From positions 496,001 to 560,000 of the forward strand of contig NZ_LARY01000001.1 in NCBI RefSeq assembly GCF_003369925.1: 64,000 bases of DNA, in the 5' to 3' direction. The notes under the pieces are model-generated. The model ran no database searches. It was given only the letters and a program-made list of their open reading frames with translations, and was not told the origin of the DNA. The translations under genes and the position numbers were made by a program. Positions 45,162 to 53,615 of this stretch are shown in pieces. This DNA comes from Listeria kieliensis. Its GTDB lineage: Bacteria; Bacillota; Bacilli; Lactobacillales; Listeriaceae. Position 1 is the stretch's first letter. Each line of letters begins with the position of its first letter.

Positions 45162-46142
45162 GTGAAATTAGGGATGCGAACGCTCAAAACCGCGTTTGGA
45201 GCAACACTTGCTATTCTTATTGCCGAATTTTTAAAGTTAGATTACGCGGTTTCAGCAGGTGTGATTACCGTGTTAAGCATACAAAATACCAAAAAAAGCT
45301 CACTGTTACTCGCGATTCAGCGCGTCTATTCAACGGTTTTAGCACTATCCATTTCCGCCGTTTTATTCTTGATTTTTGGCTATAACGCCATCAGTTTCGG
45401 CTTGTATTTACTTCTTTTCATTCCACTTGCCGTGCGACTGAAAGTCACAGATGGAATCGTTGTGAGTTCTGTTCTTGTTACGCATATTTTAGTAGAAAAA
45501 TCGCTTGCGCTCCACTGGTTTGTAAACGAAATGGCACTTATGATTGTCGGTGCTGGGATTGCAATTTTACTGAACTTATATATGCCGAAGCTTGATCGAG
45601 GAATCCGAGCAGATCAGAAAAAAGTGGAGCTTTTAATGCGCCAAATCTTGTTTTCTATGGCGCAGCGGCTGAGAGGAGAAGAGCCTTATTTAGAACTCGA
45701 TCACAGGTTTGATGAACTCAAGCAGTTACTGCAAAATTTGGAAGAAAATGCCGTGCGCAATATGGAAAATTCATTTTTAAAAAGCTCGCCTTATTTTCTA
45801 AAATATGTTGATATGCGGCTGATTCAGTTCCGCGTTTTGACGCAAATGAAGCGACATTCGGCGGCCTTTCAAGGAGTTAGCGAACCAAGCCGAATCTTAT
45901 CTCGTTTAACGGAGAAAACGGCACTCGAATTAAGTGAAGATAATCCAGCTGAGGAGCTCGTAATGGGCGTCACTAAGATGGTGCACGATTTTCGCAAAAG
46001 TGAACTTCCCGTTTCTCGCGAAGAATTTGAAAATCGCGCCGTTTTATTTCAGTTTATGAATGATTTACGCTATTTTTTAGAGATTAAACGTGATTTTTAT
46101 GTAGAATTTCAAACAATGCAAAAAGAGAAAGTGCCTGAGTGA
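45162..46142 (+). CDS. Aromatic acid exporter family / FUSC-like membrane protein (DUF939)
   Basis: A 326-residue protein with about five to six N-terminal transmembrane segments (LGMRTLKTAFGATLAILIAEFL, then SAGVITVLSIQNTKKSSLLLA, the FUSC-type motif) and a cytoplasmic helical C-terminal domain from about 160. It matches the DUF939/ArAE_1 group; no substrate is known. GTG 45162 with AAGGAGG nine bases upstream decides the start; the longer frame from 45111 has no ribosome binding site. Confidence 0.85.
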   Translation: MKLGMRTLKTAFGATLAILIAEFLKLDYAVSAGVITVLSIQNTKKSSLLLAIQRVYSTVLALSISAVLFLIFGYNAISFGLYLLLFIPLAVRLKVTDGIVVSSVLVTHILVEKSLALHWFVNEMALMIVGAGIAILLNLYMPKLDRGIRADQKKVELLMRQILFSMAQRLRGEEPYLELDHRFDELKQLLQNLEENAVRNMENSFLKSSPYFLKYVDMRLIQFRVLTQMKRHSAAFQGVSEPSRILSRLTEKTALELSEDNPAEELVMGVTKMVHDFRKSELPVSREEFENRAVLFQFMNDLRYFLEIKRDFYVEFQTMQKEKVPE

Positions 46143-46159
46143 CACTTTCTCTTTTTTTT
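46120..46159. terminator. Bidirectional terminator
   Basis: AAAAAGAGAAAGTG and CACTTTCTCTTTTT form a 14-bp stem including the stop of the forward gene; A and T tracts serve both convergent genes. Confidence 0.92.
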
Positions 46160-47531
46160 AAGCGGTTATTTCTTTGGCTTCAGGTTCTTTTTCGAGGTTT
46201 TTCGTTGCTTTGCTTGTTACGATACCTGAAACCATGCTATCGCTGACGTTAAGAGCTGTACGTCCCATGTCGATTAGTGGTTCAATCGAAATCAACACAC
46301 CAGCCAAACCAACAGGGAGGTTTAATGTGGAGAGAACGATAATTGCCGCAAAAGTTGCGCCTCCGCCAACTCCGGCAACACCAAAGGAACTAACCATCAC
46401 AACGGCCACAACGGTCAAAATAAAGCTAATAGAGGTTGGATCAATGCCGACAGTTGGTGCAATCATAATCGCAAGCATCGCTGGATAAATTCCGGCACAT
46501 CCATTTTGACCGATCGAAAGGCCAAATGAAGCAGCGAAATTGGCGATTCCATTCGGGACTCCAAGACTTCTTTGTGCTTCAATGTTCATAGGAAGAGCTC
46601 CGGCACTAGTTCTTGATGTGAAGGCAAACGTAAGGACAGGGAATGTCTTTTTCAGATAAGTGAGCGGGCTGAGTCCAGTAAAGGAAACGATCAAAAGATG
46701 AATGATAAACATTGTAATAAGAGCCGCATAAGAAGCTAAGACAAAGTTTCCGAGTTTCAAAATGGCTGTCGCATCACTCGTTGCTACGGTATTTGTCATA
46801 ATCGCAAACACGCCATAAGGTGTAAGACGAAGAATCAACCGAACGATGCGAAGTACAATCGCATAAATCGTATCGACACCACGAGCAAAAAGTGCCGCTT
46901 CCTTAGGTTGTTTTCGCTCTACGCCAAGGAAAGCAATACCAATAATAACCGAGAAAATAACAACGGCAATCGTTGAGGTTGCTCTTGCTCCGGTAAGGTC
47001 AAGAAATGGGTTAGTAGGGAACAATTCTAAAATGCGACTTGGTAGTGTCGCGTCACTCATTTCTTTTAAGCTACCTTGAAGTTCTTTCGCGCGAGAAAGC
47101 TCGACGGAGCCTTGTGAAATATGATCGGCATTCAAATGGAAAAGAAGAGCGGCTCCGATCCCCACTACAGCCGCAATTGCTGCTGTAACAAGCAAGGTTC
47201 CAATAATCCAAATCCCAATTTTTGCGATATTCGTCTTTAATTCGAGTCGCGTAAAAGCTGCGATAATCGAAATAAAAATAAGTGGAATAGCAATCATTTG
47301 TAAAAGTTTAACGTAACCGCCGCCAACAATACCGAGCCAGTCCGTCGTTTCCTTCGTAACGCTACTTCCCATCCCGTAAATCCATTGTAAAATGAATCCC
47401 GCGACAATCCCAACTGCAAGAGCTAGAAGAACGCGTTTCGAGAAAGAAACGTGGCGTTTTTGCATCCAAATGAAAAGACCAATGATAAAAAGTGCAACAA
47501 CTAAATTTAGTATGACAAAAGCAGTACTCAA
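46158..47531 (-). CDS. tcyP: L-cystine symporter (TcyP type, DAACS family)
   Basis: A 457-residue dicarboxylate/amino acid:cation symporter family protein with about eight helices plus re-entrant loops. N-terminal layout (MQKRHVSFSKRVLLALAVGIVAGFILQWIYG; GYVKLLQMIAIPLIFISIIAAF) and SRTSAGALPMNIEAQ with GQNGCAGIYPAMLA match Bacillus TcyP, which imports cystine. Translation starts at TTG after GGGGGAG. Promoter TTGACT-N17-TATTCT lies at 47610-47582 on the minus strand. Confidence 0.9.
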   Translation of the reverse strand: MSTAFVILNLVVALFIIGLFIWMQKRHVSFSKRVLLALAVGIVAGFILQWIYGMGSSVTKETTDWLGIVGGGYVKLLQMIAIPLIFISIIAAFTRLELKTNIAKIGIWIIGTLLVTAAIAAVVGIGAALLFHLNADHISQGSVELSRAKELQGSLKEMSDATLPSRILELFPTNPFLDLTGARATSTIAVVIFSVIIGIAFLGVERKQPKEAALFARGVDTIYAIVLRIVRLILRLTPYGVFAIMTNTVATSDATAILKLGNFVLASYAALITMFIIHLLIVSFTGLSPLTYLKKTFPVLTFAFTSRTSAGALPMNIEAQRSLGVPNGIANFAASFGLSIGQNGCAGIYPAMLAIMIAPTVGIDPTSISFILTVVAVVMVSSFGVAGVGGGATFAAIIVLSTLNLPVGLAGVLISIEPLIDMGRTALNVSDSMVSGIVTSKATKNLEKEPEAKEITA

Positions 47532-47559
47532 GCTTACTCCCCCTTTTAAACTTATTAAT

Positions 47560-47576
47560 CCGATAAGATTTATCAG
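47560..47576. promoter_or_regulatory. Palindromic site just downstream of the tcyP promoter
   Basis: CCGATAAGATTTATCAG contains GATAA-ATC-TTATC on the minus strand, near the expected transcription start. A repressor operator is plausible; the likely sulfur regulator CymR is only a guess, since its consensus fits poorly. Confidence 0.4.
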
Positions 47577-47663
47577 ATATAAGAATACAGGGCTTCAGAC
47601 TAAAAGTCAATCTTTTGATTTGAAAAAATTTAAGAAGAAGAGATTGGAGAAAAAGACGACAGA

Positions 47664-47705
47664 AAAAAACGTTCATGCGCCATTAAAGCGCATGAACGTT
47701 TTTTG
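47664..47705 (-). terminator. Terminator of the ccpN-pdrp-ppdK operon
   Basis: AAAAAACGTTCATGCGC and its perfect 17-bp complement with a 7-base loop, T tract in the minus direction, just behind ppdK. Confidence 0.94.
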
Positions 47706-47712
47706 AATCCGA

Positions 47713-50352
47713 TTAGACTTTTTGTAACTGTTCCCGCTCTTCCAAAACAACTTGTGCCGCAGCAAGGCGAGCAATTGGAACCCGGAAAGGCGAGCAAGAA
47801 ACATACTTCAATCCCAGTTTATGGAAGAAGTGAATTGAGCGTGGATCCCCACCATGTTCGCCGCAAACTCCCATTTTCATGTTTGGATTGGCCATTCGAC
47901 CGCGAGAAACGGCCATCTCGACCAGTGCCCCCACACCAGCCGTATCAAGCGTTTGGAACGGATCTGTTTCTAGGATGCCCCGTTCACTGTAACTCGGTAA
48001 GAATTTTCCAGCATCATCACGCGAGAAACCATAAGTGAGCTGAGTCAAGTCATTGGTACCAAAGCTGAAGAACTGTGCTTCCTTGGCAATTTCATCAGCT
48101 GTTACACAAGCTCGTGGAATTTCAATCATCGTACCAATGTCATAGGGAAGAAGAACGCGTTCACGATCAAAAATCGCTTGAACTGACTCTTTGATTTCTT
48201 GCTTCACAAAAGCTAATTCCTCTTTAGAAGAAACGAGTGGAATCATGATTTCAGGAAAGACTTTTTGCCCCTCGTCATGAATTTGAACAGCACTTTCCAT
48301 AATCGCTTCAGCTTGCATCTTGTAGATTTCTGGATACGTTACAGCTAGACGACAACCGCGGTGACCAAGCATAGGATTGGATTCCGCAAGCTCGTTCACG
48401 CGTTTTTTAATTTCCGCAAGGGTTTTACCTGTGTCCTGTGCAAGCCTTTCCAAATCTTTTTCTGCTTTTGGCAAAAATTCATGGAGAGGTGGGTCAAGGA
48501 GTCTGATATTAACAGGTCTTCCTTTGGCGATGCGGAAAAGTTGAATAAAGTCTTCCTTCTGCATTTCTTTCAAATGTGCGAGTGCACGCTTTCTTTCTTC
48601 TAAGCTTTCAGCTACGATCATTTGACGAACATAAGCGATGCGTTCTTCATGGAAAAACATATGCTCCGTGCGGCAAAGACCAATGCCTTCCGCCCCGAAA
48701 TGAATCGCAGTTAACAAGTCATTCGGTGTGTCTGCGTTAACACGAATATCAAGCTGCTTCACTTCGTTCACCCATTCCATGAGTTCATCAAAGTGGCCAC
48801 CGATTTCCGCTTCTGTCAAAAGAATTTCGCCCAGATAAACCTTTCCAGTTGATCCATCCAGTGAAACCGCATCACCTTCACGTAGCGTGATGCCTGAATT
48901 CGTCACAATAGTTTTTTCTTTTTCGTTGATGTCAATTTCTGAACAGCCGGCAACACAACATTTTCCCATTCCGCGAGCAACAACAGCCGCGTGCGATGTC
49001 ATGCCACCATGTGCTGTCAGAATCGCTTCACTTTTTGCCATCCCTTCGATGTCCTCAGGAGAGGTTTCATTCCGGACGAGAATTACCTTTTGACCCAAAT
49101 CAGCCGCTGCCACAGCTTCACTCGCGTCAAAGTAAATTTTTCCAGATGCTGCACCAGGACTTGCAGGAAGCCCAGTTGCAAGTACTTCTCCTTTTTCAAG
49201 CGCTTTTTTCTCGAAAGTGGGGTGGAGCAGTTGATCGATTTGTTTGGTATCAATGCGTTTAATCGCTTCATCACGACTGATCTTTCCTTCATGGACAAGG
49301 TCTACCGCGACTTGAACCGAAGCCTGGGCCGTCCGTTTCCCATTTCGAGTTTGCAAGACGAAGAGTTTTTCTTTTTCAATCGTAAATTCAATGTCTTGCA
49401 TGTCTAAGTAATGATTTTCAAGAAGCTCACAGGTGCCCATCAGCTCATGATAAGCATCAGGCAAATGGCTTTTAAGCTTGGAAATATCCTCCGGTGTTCT
49501 TATCCCCGCGACGACATCCTCACCTTGGGCGTTGATCAGAAATTCGCCGAAGACAGCTTTTTCACCAGTGGAGGGGTTCCGCGTAAAAGCAATCCCTGTG
49601 CCACTTTTATTTCCGGTGTTGCCGAATACCATAGCCTGGATATTGACAGCGGTTCCAAAGTTAGGATCAATATCATTCAGCCGGCGATAAACGACAGCAC
49701 GGGGGTTCATCCAGGAATCAAAAACCGATTGAACCGCGAGCCGAAGTTGCGTAAGCGGGTCTTGCGGGAAAGGCTCGGATCCATGTTCGAGATAGAGTTC
49801 CTGGTAAGTGGTAATAAGTTTTTCAAGATCATCCGGTGTCAGTTCAGTATCTTGTGCGTAGCCTTTTTGCTTTTTAATAAGCGATAGGGCTTCTTCAAAT
49901 TTATAAGAAGGAATTCCTCTTACAACATCCCCGAACATTTGGATGAAACGACGGTAGGAGTCAAGCGATGAACGAGCATCCTTAGTTTGATGAATCATTC
50001 CTTGAACCGCCTTGTCATTTAAACCAAGATTTAAAATCGTGTCCATCATTCCAGGCATTGAAACAGGGGCCCCAGAGCGGACAGAAACGAGAAGTGGATT
50101 TTCATTTGACCCAAATTGTTTGCCTGTTTTTTCTTCAAGCAATTTTAAGTGAGTTAAGACTTCTTCAAAAATTTCTTCAGATAGCGTTTGATCATTTTCG
50201 TTGTAATCTTTACAAGCATCTGTTCCAATTGTAAAACCTGGAGGGACAGGCAAACCAATATTAGTCATTTCAGCTAAATTGGCTCCTTTTCCTCCTAAAA
50301 GTACTTTCATGTCTTTTGAACCTTCACTAAATTGGTAAACAAATTTTCTCAC
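47713..50352 (-). CDS. ppdK: Pyruvate, phosphate dikinase
   Basis: An 879-residue enzyme that interconverts pyruvate + ATP + Pi with PEP + AMP + PPi. N-terminal ATP-grasp domain (LLGGKGANLAEM), the swivelling phosphohistidine domain with catalytic His in GGMTSHAAVVARGMGK (followed by the CCVAG region), and a C-terminal TIM barrel with GLCRTEHMF and the proton-donor cysteine in GVCGEHGGDP. GTG 50352 has GAGGTG six bases upstream; the GTG at 50361 overlaps that box. It lies behind its regulator gene. Confidence 0.96.
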   Translation of the reverse strand: MRKFVYQFSEGSKDMKVLLGGKGANLAEMTNIGLPVPPGFTIGTDACKDYNENDQTLSEEIFEEVLTHLKLLEEKTGKQFGSNENPLLVSVRSGAPVSMPGMMDTILNLGLNDKAVQGMIHQTKDARSSLDSYRRFIQMFGDVVRGIPSYKFEEALSLIKKQKGYAQDTELTPDDLEKLITTYQELYLEHGSEPFPQDPLTQLRLAVQSVFDSWMNPRAVVYRRLNDIDPNFGTAVNIQAMVFGNTGNKSGTGIAFTRNPSTGEKAVFGEFLINAQGEDVVAGIRTPEDISKLKSHLPDAYHELMGTCELLENHYLDMQDIEFTIEKEKLFVLQTRNGKRTAQASVQVAVDLVHEGKISRDEAIKRIDTKQIDQLLHPTFEKKALEKGEVLATGLPASPGAASGKIYFDASEAVAAADLGQKVILVRNETSPEDIEGMAKSEAILTAHGGMTSHAAVVARGMGKCCVAGCSEIDINEKEKTIVTNSGITLREGDAVSLDGSTGKVYLGEILLTEAEIGGHFDELMEWVNEVKQLDIRVNADTPNDLLTAIHFGAEGIGLCRTEHMFFHEERIAYVRQMIVAESLEERKRALAHLKEMQKEDFIQLFRIAKGRPVNIRLLDPPLHEFLPKAEKDLERLAQDTGKTLAEIKKRVNELAESNPMLGHRGCRLAVTYPEIYKMQAEAIMESAVQIHDEGQKVFPEIMIPLVSSKEELAFVKQEIKESVQAIFDRERVLLPYDIGTMIEIPRACVTADEIAKEAQFFSFGTNDLTQLTYGFSRDDAGKFLPSYSERGILETDPFQTLDTAGVGALVEMAVSRGRMANPNMKMGVCGEHGGDPRSIHFFHKLGLKYVSCSPFRVPIARLAAAQVVLEEREQLQKV

Positions 50353-50377
50353 TGTCTTCACCTCAATAAATAGATTT

Positions 50378-51187
50378 TTAATTTGCTTGAATCATTTCTT
50401 GCACAAGGGCAGCAGTTTCTTCAATAGCCTTATCTTCCACGTGAATAACACGGCATTTCAACTTTTTAAACGTCTCATAGCCATACTCTAATTCCTCAAG
50501 AATGCGGCGATCGCTTGAATAGTTACTCATTTCATCAAGCCCCATGGACCGAAGCCGAACACGGCGAATCCGTCCTAATTTTTCTGGTGTTGTGGTGAGC
50601 CCGATAATCCTGTTTGCAGGGATTTTAAATAGTTCCTCAGGCAAAGGGATTTCGGGGACAAGAGGGACGTTTGCGACTTTAAAATTTTGATTGGCTAAAT
50701 AGCTACTGAGTGGCGTTTTGCTGGTCCTTGAAACCCCGACAAGAACGATATCCGCTTCAAGCAAGCCTCGCGGGTCCTTGCAATCATCATATTTGACCGC
50801 AAATTCGATAGCAGCAATCCGGTCGAAGTAAGCGTTATCAAGTCGGCGCATATTTCCCGGATCTTCTTTTGAATGGAGTCCCGTTTTCATTTCAATGGCT
50901 TCCGTCAGATGGGTAAGTAAATCAATATTGGCGATTTTTTCATGCTCACAATAAGATTTAGCGTAACGAGCAAGTTTAGAATTAACGAGAGTCTGAACGA
51001 CAATCCCATCCGCTACTTTCGCTTCCTCTAAAGTTTCAAGTAAAGCTGCTTCATCACGAATAAAAGCGTGCCGTCGGATATCTGGTTGTTCGTTAAAATC
51101 AAACTGAGCGGTGACGGCTCGAATGGTATGCTGAGCCGTTTCTCCAATCGCATCAGAAATTACATAAATGACAACAGGTTGCTTCAT
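50378..51187 (-). CDS. PPDK regulatory protein (bifunctional Ser/Thr kinase and pyrophosphorylase, DUF299)
   Basis: A 269-residue kinase-pyrophosphorylase. VYVISDAIGETAQ-type N-terminus and the P-loop GVSRTSKTPLSSYLA, with GLTTTPEKLGRIRRVRL after it, are family signatures. It inactivates PPDK by ADP-dependent phosphorylation of the Thr next to the catalytic His and reverses this with Pi. ATG 51187 follows AGGAGGG; it overlaps nothing but sits 13 bp behind ccpN and about 25 bp before ppdK. Confidence 0.95.
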   Translation of the reverse strand: MKQPVVIYVISDAIGETAQHTIRAVTAQFDFNEQPDIRRHAFIRDEAALLETLEEAKVADGIVVQTLVNSKLARYAKSYCEHEKIANIDLLTHLTEAIEMKTGLHSKEDPGNMRRLDNAYFDRIAAIEFAVKYDDCKDPRGLLEADIVLVGVSRTSKTPLSSYLANQNFKVANVPLVPEIPLPEELFKIPANRIIGLTTTPEKLGRIRRVRLRSMGLDEMSNYSSDRRILEELEYGYETFKKLKCRVIHVEDKAIEETAALVQEMIQAN

Positions 51188-51200
51188 AATTTCCCTCCTG

Positions 51201-51824
51201 CTAAATTTCATCTTTCAAAGTGGTGACAAAAAGTTCTACAATACTCGATTTGGATAGCTTGCCGATAATTTGATCCTCAGCATCAACAACAGGAAGTGAA
51301 TCCACTTGATGCCTCACAATCGAAAGGGCAGCATCCAAGATAGGATCTGTTTTTTTCACCGTTAATAAATTAGGCATCCGACTCATAATGGTGGCAATCG
51401 GCGTTTCTTTCGTGTTTGAACCAGCAATCGTACTTTTAAGCAAATCTTTACGGCTTACAAGTCCGATAAGACGTGTTTTTTCTGCAACATAGAGGCTACC
51501 AGAGTCTTCTAAAAATAGTTGAACAATCGCATCATAGACACTCATTTCTTTCGGAACAAGAATCGGATGGGTCATCACTTCGCTGACTTTTAAATTGCGA
51601 ATGTCTTCGAACAAACCGGGATTTTTTTCTAGCCCAGAGTAAAAGTAGCCGACTTTGGGACGTGCATCCAAAATGCCAGTCATAGTCAAAACGGCAAGAT
51701 CAGAGCGAATCGTTGCACGCGTTAGTTTCAGGAAACGCGCAATTTGATCCCCAGTGGCTGGCTCATTCTTTTTTACAAACGCCATAATCGCATGTTGACG
51801 TTCTGAAAGTTGAATAAGAATCAC
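51201..51824 (-). CDS. ccpN: CcpN-type transcriptional repressor (helix-turn-helix plus two CBS domains)
   Basis: A 207-residue regulator: N-terminal winged helix (about 1-60; ATGDQIARFLKLTRATIRSDLAVL) with GILDARPKVGYFYSG, then tandem CBS domains (about 75-200; VSEVMTHPILVPKEMSVYDAI, IATIMSRMPNLLTVKK) that bind adenine nucleotides. It corresponds to Bacillus CcpN, which represses gluconeogenic genes under glycolytic conditions. It begins at GTG after AAGGAA. The operon ccpN-pdrp-ppdK and an upstream CcpN-type site suggest self-regulation. Confidence 0.92.
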   Translation of the reverse strand: MILIQLSERQHAIMAFVKKNEPATGDQIARFLKLTRATIRSDLAVLTMTGILDARPKVGYFYSGLEKNPGLFEDIRNLKVSEVMTHPILVPKEMSVYDAIVQLFLEDSGSLYVAEKTRLIGLVSRKDLLKSTIAGSNTKETPIATIMSRMPNLLTVKKTDPILDAALSIVRHQVDSLPVVDAEDQIIGKLSKSSIVELFVTTLKDEI

Positions 51825-51852
51825 TTCCTTCTTGGAAATAGGTTACACGGAA

Positions 51853-51881
51853 ATTATATAGTATGACACATTTAAAATCAA
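51853..51881 (-). promoter_or_regulatory. Promoter of the ccpN operon
   Basis: On the minus strand TTGATT (51881-51876) and TATAAT (51858-51853) with a 17-base spacer, about 30 bp upstream of the GTG start. The -35 lies in the loop between the two arms of the operator. Confidence 0.88.
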
Positions 51882-51902
51882 GTCTTAAATGTGTCATACT
51901 AT
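51858..51902. promoter_or_regulatory. Paired CcpN-type operator over the ccpN promoter
   Basis: Two perfect 18-bp inverted arms (51858-51875 and 51885-51902) separated by 9 bases. Each contains TGTGTCATACT in one orientation, a full match to the Bacillus CcpN consensus TRTGHYATAYW as I recall it. One site fills the -35/-10 spacer, the other lies upstream of -35, so bound repressor would occlude RNA polymerase. Confidence 0.72.
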
Positions 51903-51962
51903 TAAAAATCGGTATGGTGGTTGGAATGAAGGGGATTAAAGGGAAAACTTGAATTGGTCTAT

Positions 51963-51994
51963 ACAAAAAAGCCAGGAAGAAGTCCTGACTTTTG
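51963..51994 (-). terminator. Terminator of the hemolysin III homologue
   Basis: Minus-strand AGTCAGGA / TCCTGGCT stem with T tract. Confidence 0.88.
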
Positions 51995-52627
51995 TTAAAC
52001 ATAAAATAAAATACAGAAATACATGAAGGTTGTCCCCATGATGACGAATAAGTGCCAAATGGCATGCATGTAGGGGATTTTCGGGAAACTGTAAAGCAAA
52101 GCTCCGATTGTAAACATGATTCCTCCTGTAAGGAGTAGGAAAAAGCCGGATGGACTGAGTCCTGCATAGAGTGGCTTAATGCCAAGGAGCACTAGCCAGC
52201 CCATGATCACATAGACGATAGTAGACAAAATCCGCCATTTTTCTAGGAAAAAGATTTTGTAAAGAATGCCCAAAATTGCGAGTCCCCAAATGACACCGAA
52301 AAGCGTCCAGCCGAGCGGGCCTTTTAAAGTGATGAGTGCAAAAGGGGTGTAAGAGCCAGCGATTAGTAAATAAATCGAGGCATGGTCTAGGATGTTAAAA
52401 AAGCGGCGCACTTTTGAGGGTTTAAAACTGTGAAGAAGCGTTGAACATAAATAAAGGAGCATGAGCGAAATTCCATAAATTAAAAAGCTTGTTAAGTACA
52501 AAGGATCATTTTTAGAAACGCTGTATAGAATTAAAAAAATAAACGCTGGGATACTCAGTAAAAAGCCAATCCCATGCGTGATCGAATTTGCAAGTTCTTC
52601 TTTGAAGCGGTAAACACTTGGATTCAT
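51995..52627 (-). CDS. Hemolysin III / PAQR family membrane protein (YqfA-like)
   Basis: A 210-residue seven-helix membrane protein. The PAQR motifs are visible: E-x-ANSITHGIGF at the N-terminus, LYLCSTLLHSF with Ser and His metal ligands, and HAIWHLFVIMGTTFMY at the C-terminus with the His pair. Despite the family name, haemolysis is not established; bacterial members may be zinc-dependent lipid hydrolases. ATG follows AGGTGAT. Confidence 0.92.
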   Translation of the reverse strand: MNPSVYRFKEELANSITHGIGFLLSIPAFIFLILYSVSKNDPLYLTSFLIYGISLMLLYLCSTLLHSFKPSKVRRFFNILDHASIYLLIAGSYTPFALITLKGPLGWTLFGVIWGLAILGILYKIFFLEKWRILSTIVYVIMGWLVLLGIKPLYAGLSPSGFFLLLTGGIMFTIGALLYSFPKIPYMHAIWHLFVIMGTTFMYFCILFYV

Positions 52628-52755
52628 TTTATCACCTGATTCGTTAAAGTTACTTCCATGATACGCTAAAAGGAAAAGAAAGGAAAGAATTTTCTTATCT
52701 TTCTAGCGGTGAAACTGTTATAATAGAGGGTATCAAATAAATTGGATGTGACCAA

Positions 52756-53598
52756 ATGACTAAAAAAATTAAAATTGTTACGGATTCAACGGCTTGTCTT
52801 TCAAAAGAAGAAGCAGAAAAGTTTGGAATTGAAGTGCTTCCGCTTTCTGTAGAAGTAGACGGAAAGACATATGATCCCTTAAACGAACTAACACCTGAAA
52901 TTTTTATGGAACTGATGCGTGACTCGAAACAATTACCGAAATCCTCTCAGCCACCACTTGGACGATTTGTCGAGCTGTATGAAAAGTATATTGCGGAAGG
53001 CTATGAAGTGCTTTCGATTCATTTAACTGAAAAATTGAGTGGAACTGTGAATACAGCAAGGCAAGCAGCTGAGATGACGACAGGAACAGTGGAAGTCGTC
53101 GATACGAATTTTATTGCACGTGGTCAAGCGTTTCAAGTACTTGAAGCAGCGAAAATGGCACAATCTGGTAGTTACTCTATGGCTGAAATCAAACAACGCA
53201 TGGAAGAAATTCGCTCGAAAACGAAGCTTTATATCGTTGTCGTCACACTTGAAAACTTGATTAAAGGCGGACGAGTTGGACGCGTTCAAGGTCTTCTAGG
53301 AAGTCTATTAAATATTAAATTGATTGCGGAATTAAAAGAAGGACAACTGGAAGAAACGGCGAAAGTAAGAAGTAACAAGAAAATTTTGAACTACTTGCTC
53401 GAACTTGTTGGGGCTGAAAAAAGAAAACTGGTAGCACTGGACGTCGAACACGCAAATGGCTTACAAATGGCCGAAGCTTTTCAAGAAGCCGCCAAAAAAT
53501 TGCTTGGCATGTCCTCGATCCCGATTTTTGATGCCGATCCTGTTGTAGCGACACATGCTGGTAATGGTGCTTTTGCTGTCATGTACTACACGGAATAA
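52756..53598 (+). CDS. DegV family fatty-acid-binding protein
   Basis: A 280-residue DegV/FakB-type protein: KIVTDSTACL start, the SSQPP loop, and HLTEKLSGTVNTA followed by GRVGRVQGLLGSLLNIKLIAEL. Such proteins present a fatty acid to the kinase FakA, which phosphorylates it for phospholipid synthesis. A TATAAT box lies at about 52720. Followed by ypmR at 17 bp. Confidence 0.93.
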   Translation: MTKKIKIVTDSTACLSKEEAEKFGIEVLPLSVEVDGKTYDPLNELTPEIFMELMRDSKQLPKSSQPPLGRFVELYEKYIAEGYEVLSIHLTEKLSGTVNTARQAAEMTTGTVEVVDTNFIARGQAFQVLEAAKMAQSGSYSMAEIKQRMEEIRSKTKLYIVVVTLENLIKGGRVGRVQGLLGSLLNIKLIAELKEGQLEETAKVRSNKKILNYLLELVGAEKRKLVALDVEHANGLQMAEAFQEAAKKLLGMSSIPIFDADPVVATHAGNGAFAVMYYTE

Positions 53599-53615
53599 AG
53601 TGAGGATACAGAAAG

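Noticed and set aside
47392-47706. 104-codon plus-strand ORF opposite tcyP start
   Set aside because: Covers the tcyP start, promoter and a terminator; no ribosome binding site.
48991-49407. 138-codon plus-strand ORF opposite ppdK
   Set aside because: Antisense shadow of the highly conserved ppdK coding sequence, with no ribosome binding site or recognisable domain.
51763-52185. 140-codon minus-strand ORF across the hemolysin III end and the ccpN promoter
   Set aside because: Overlaps a supported gene in another frame and the ccpN operator; composition is not coding-like.
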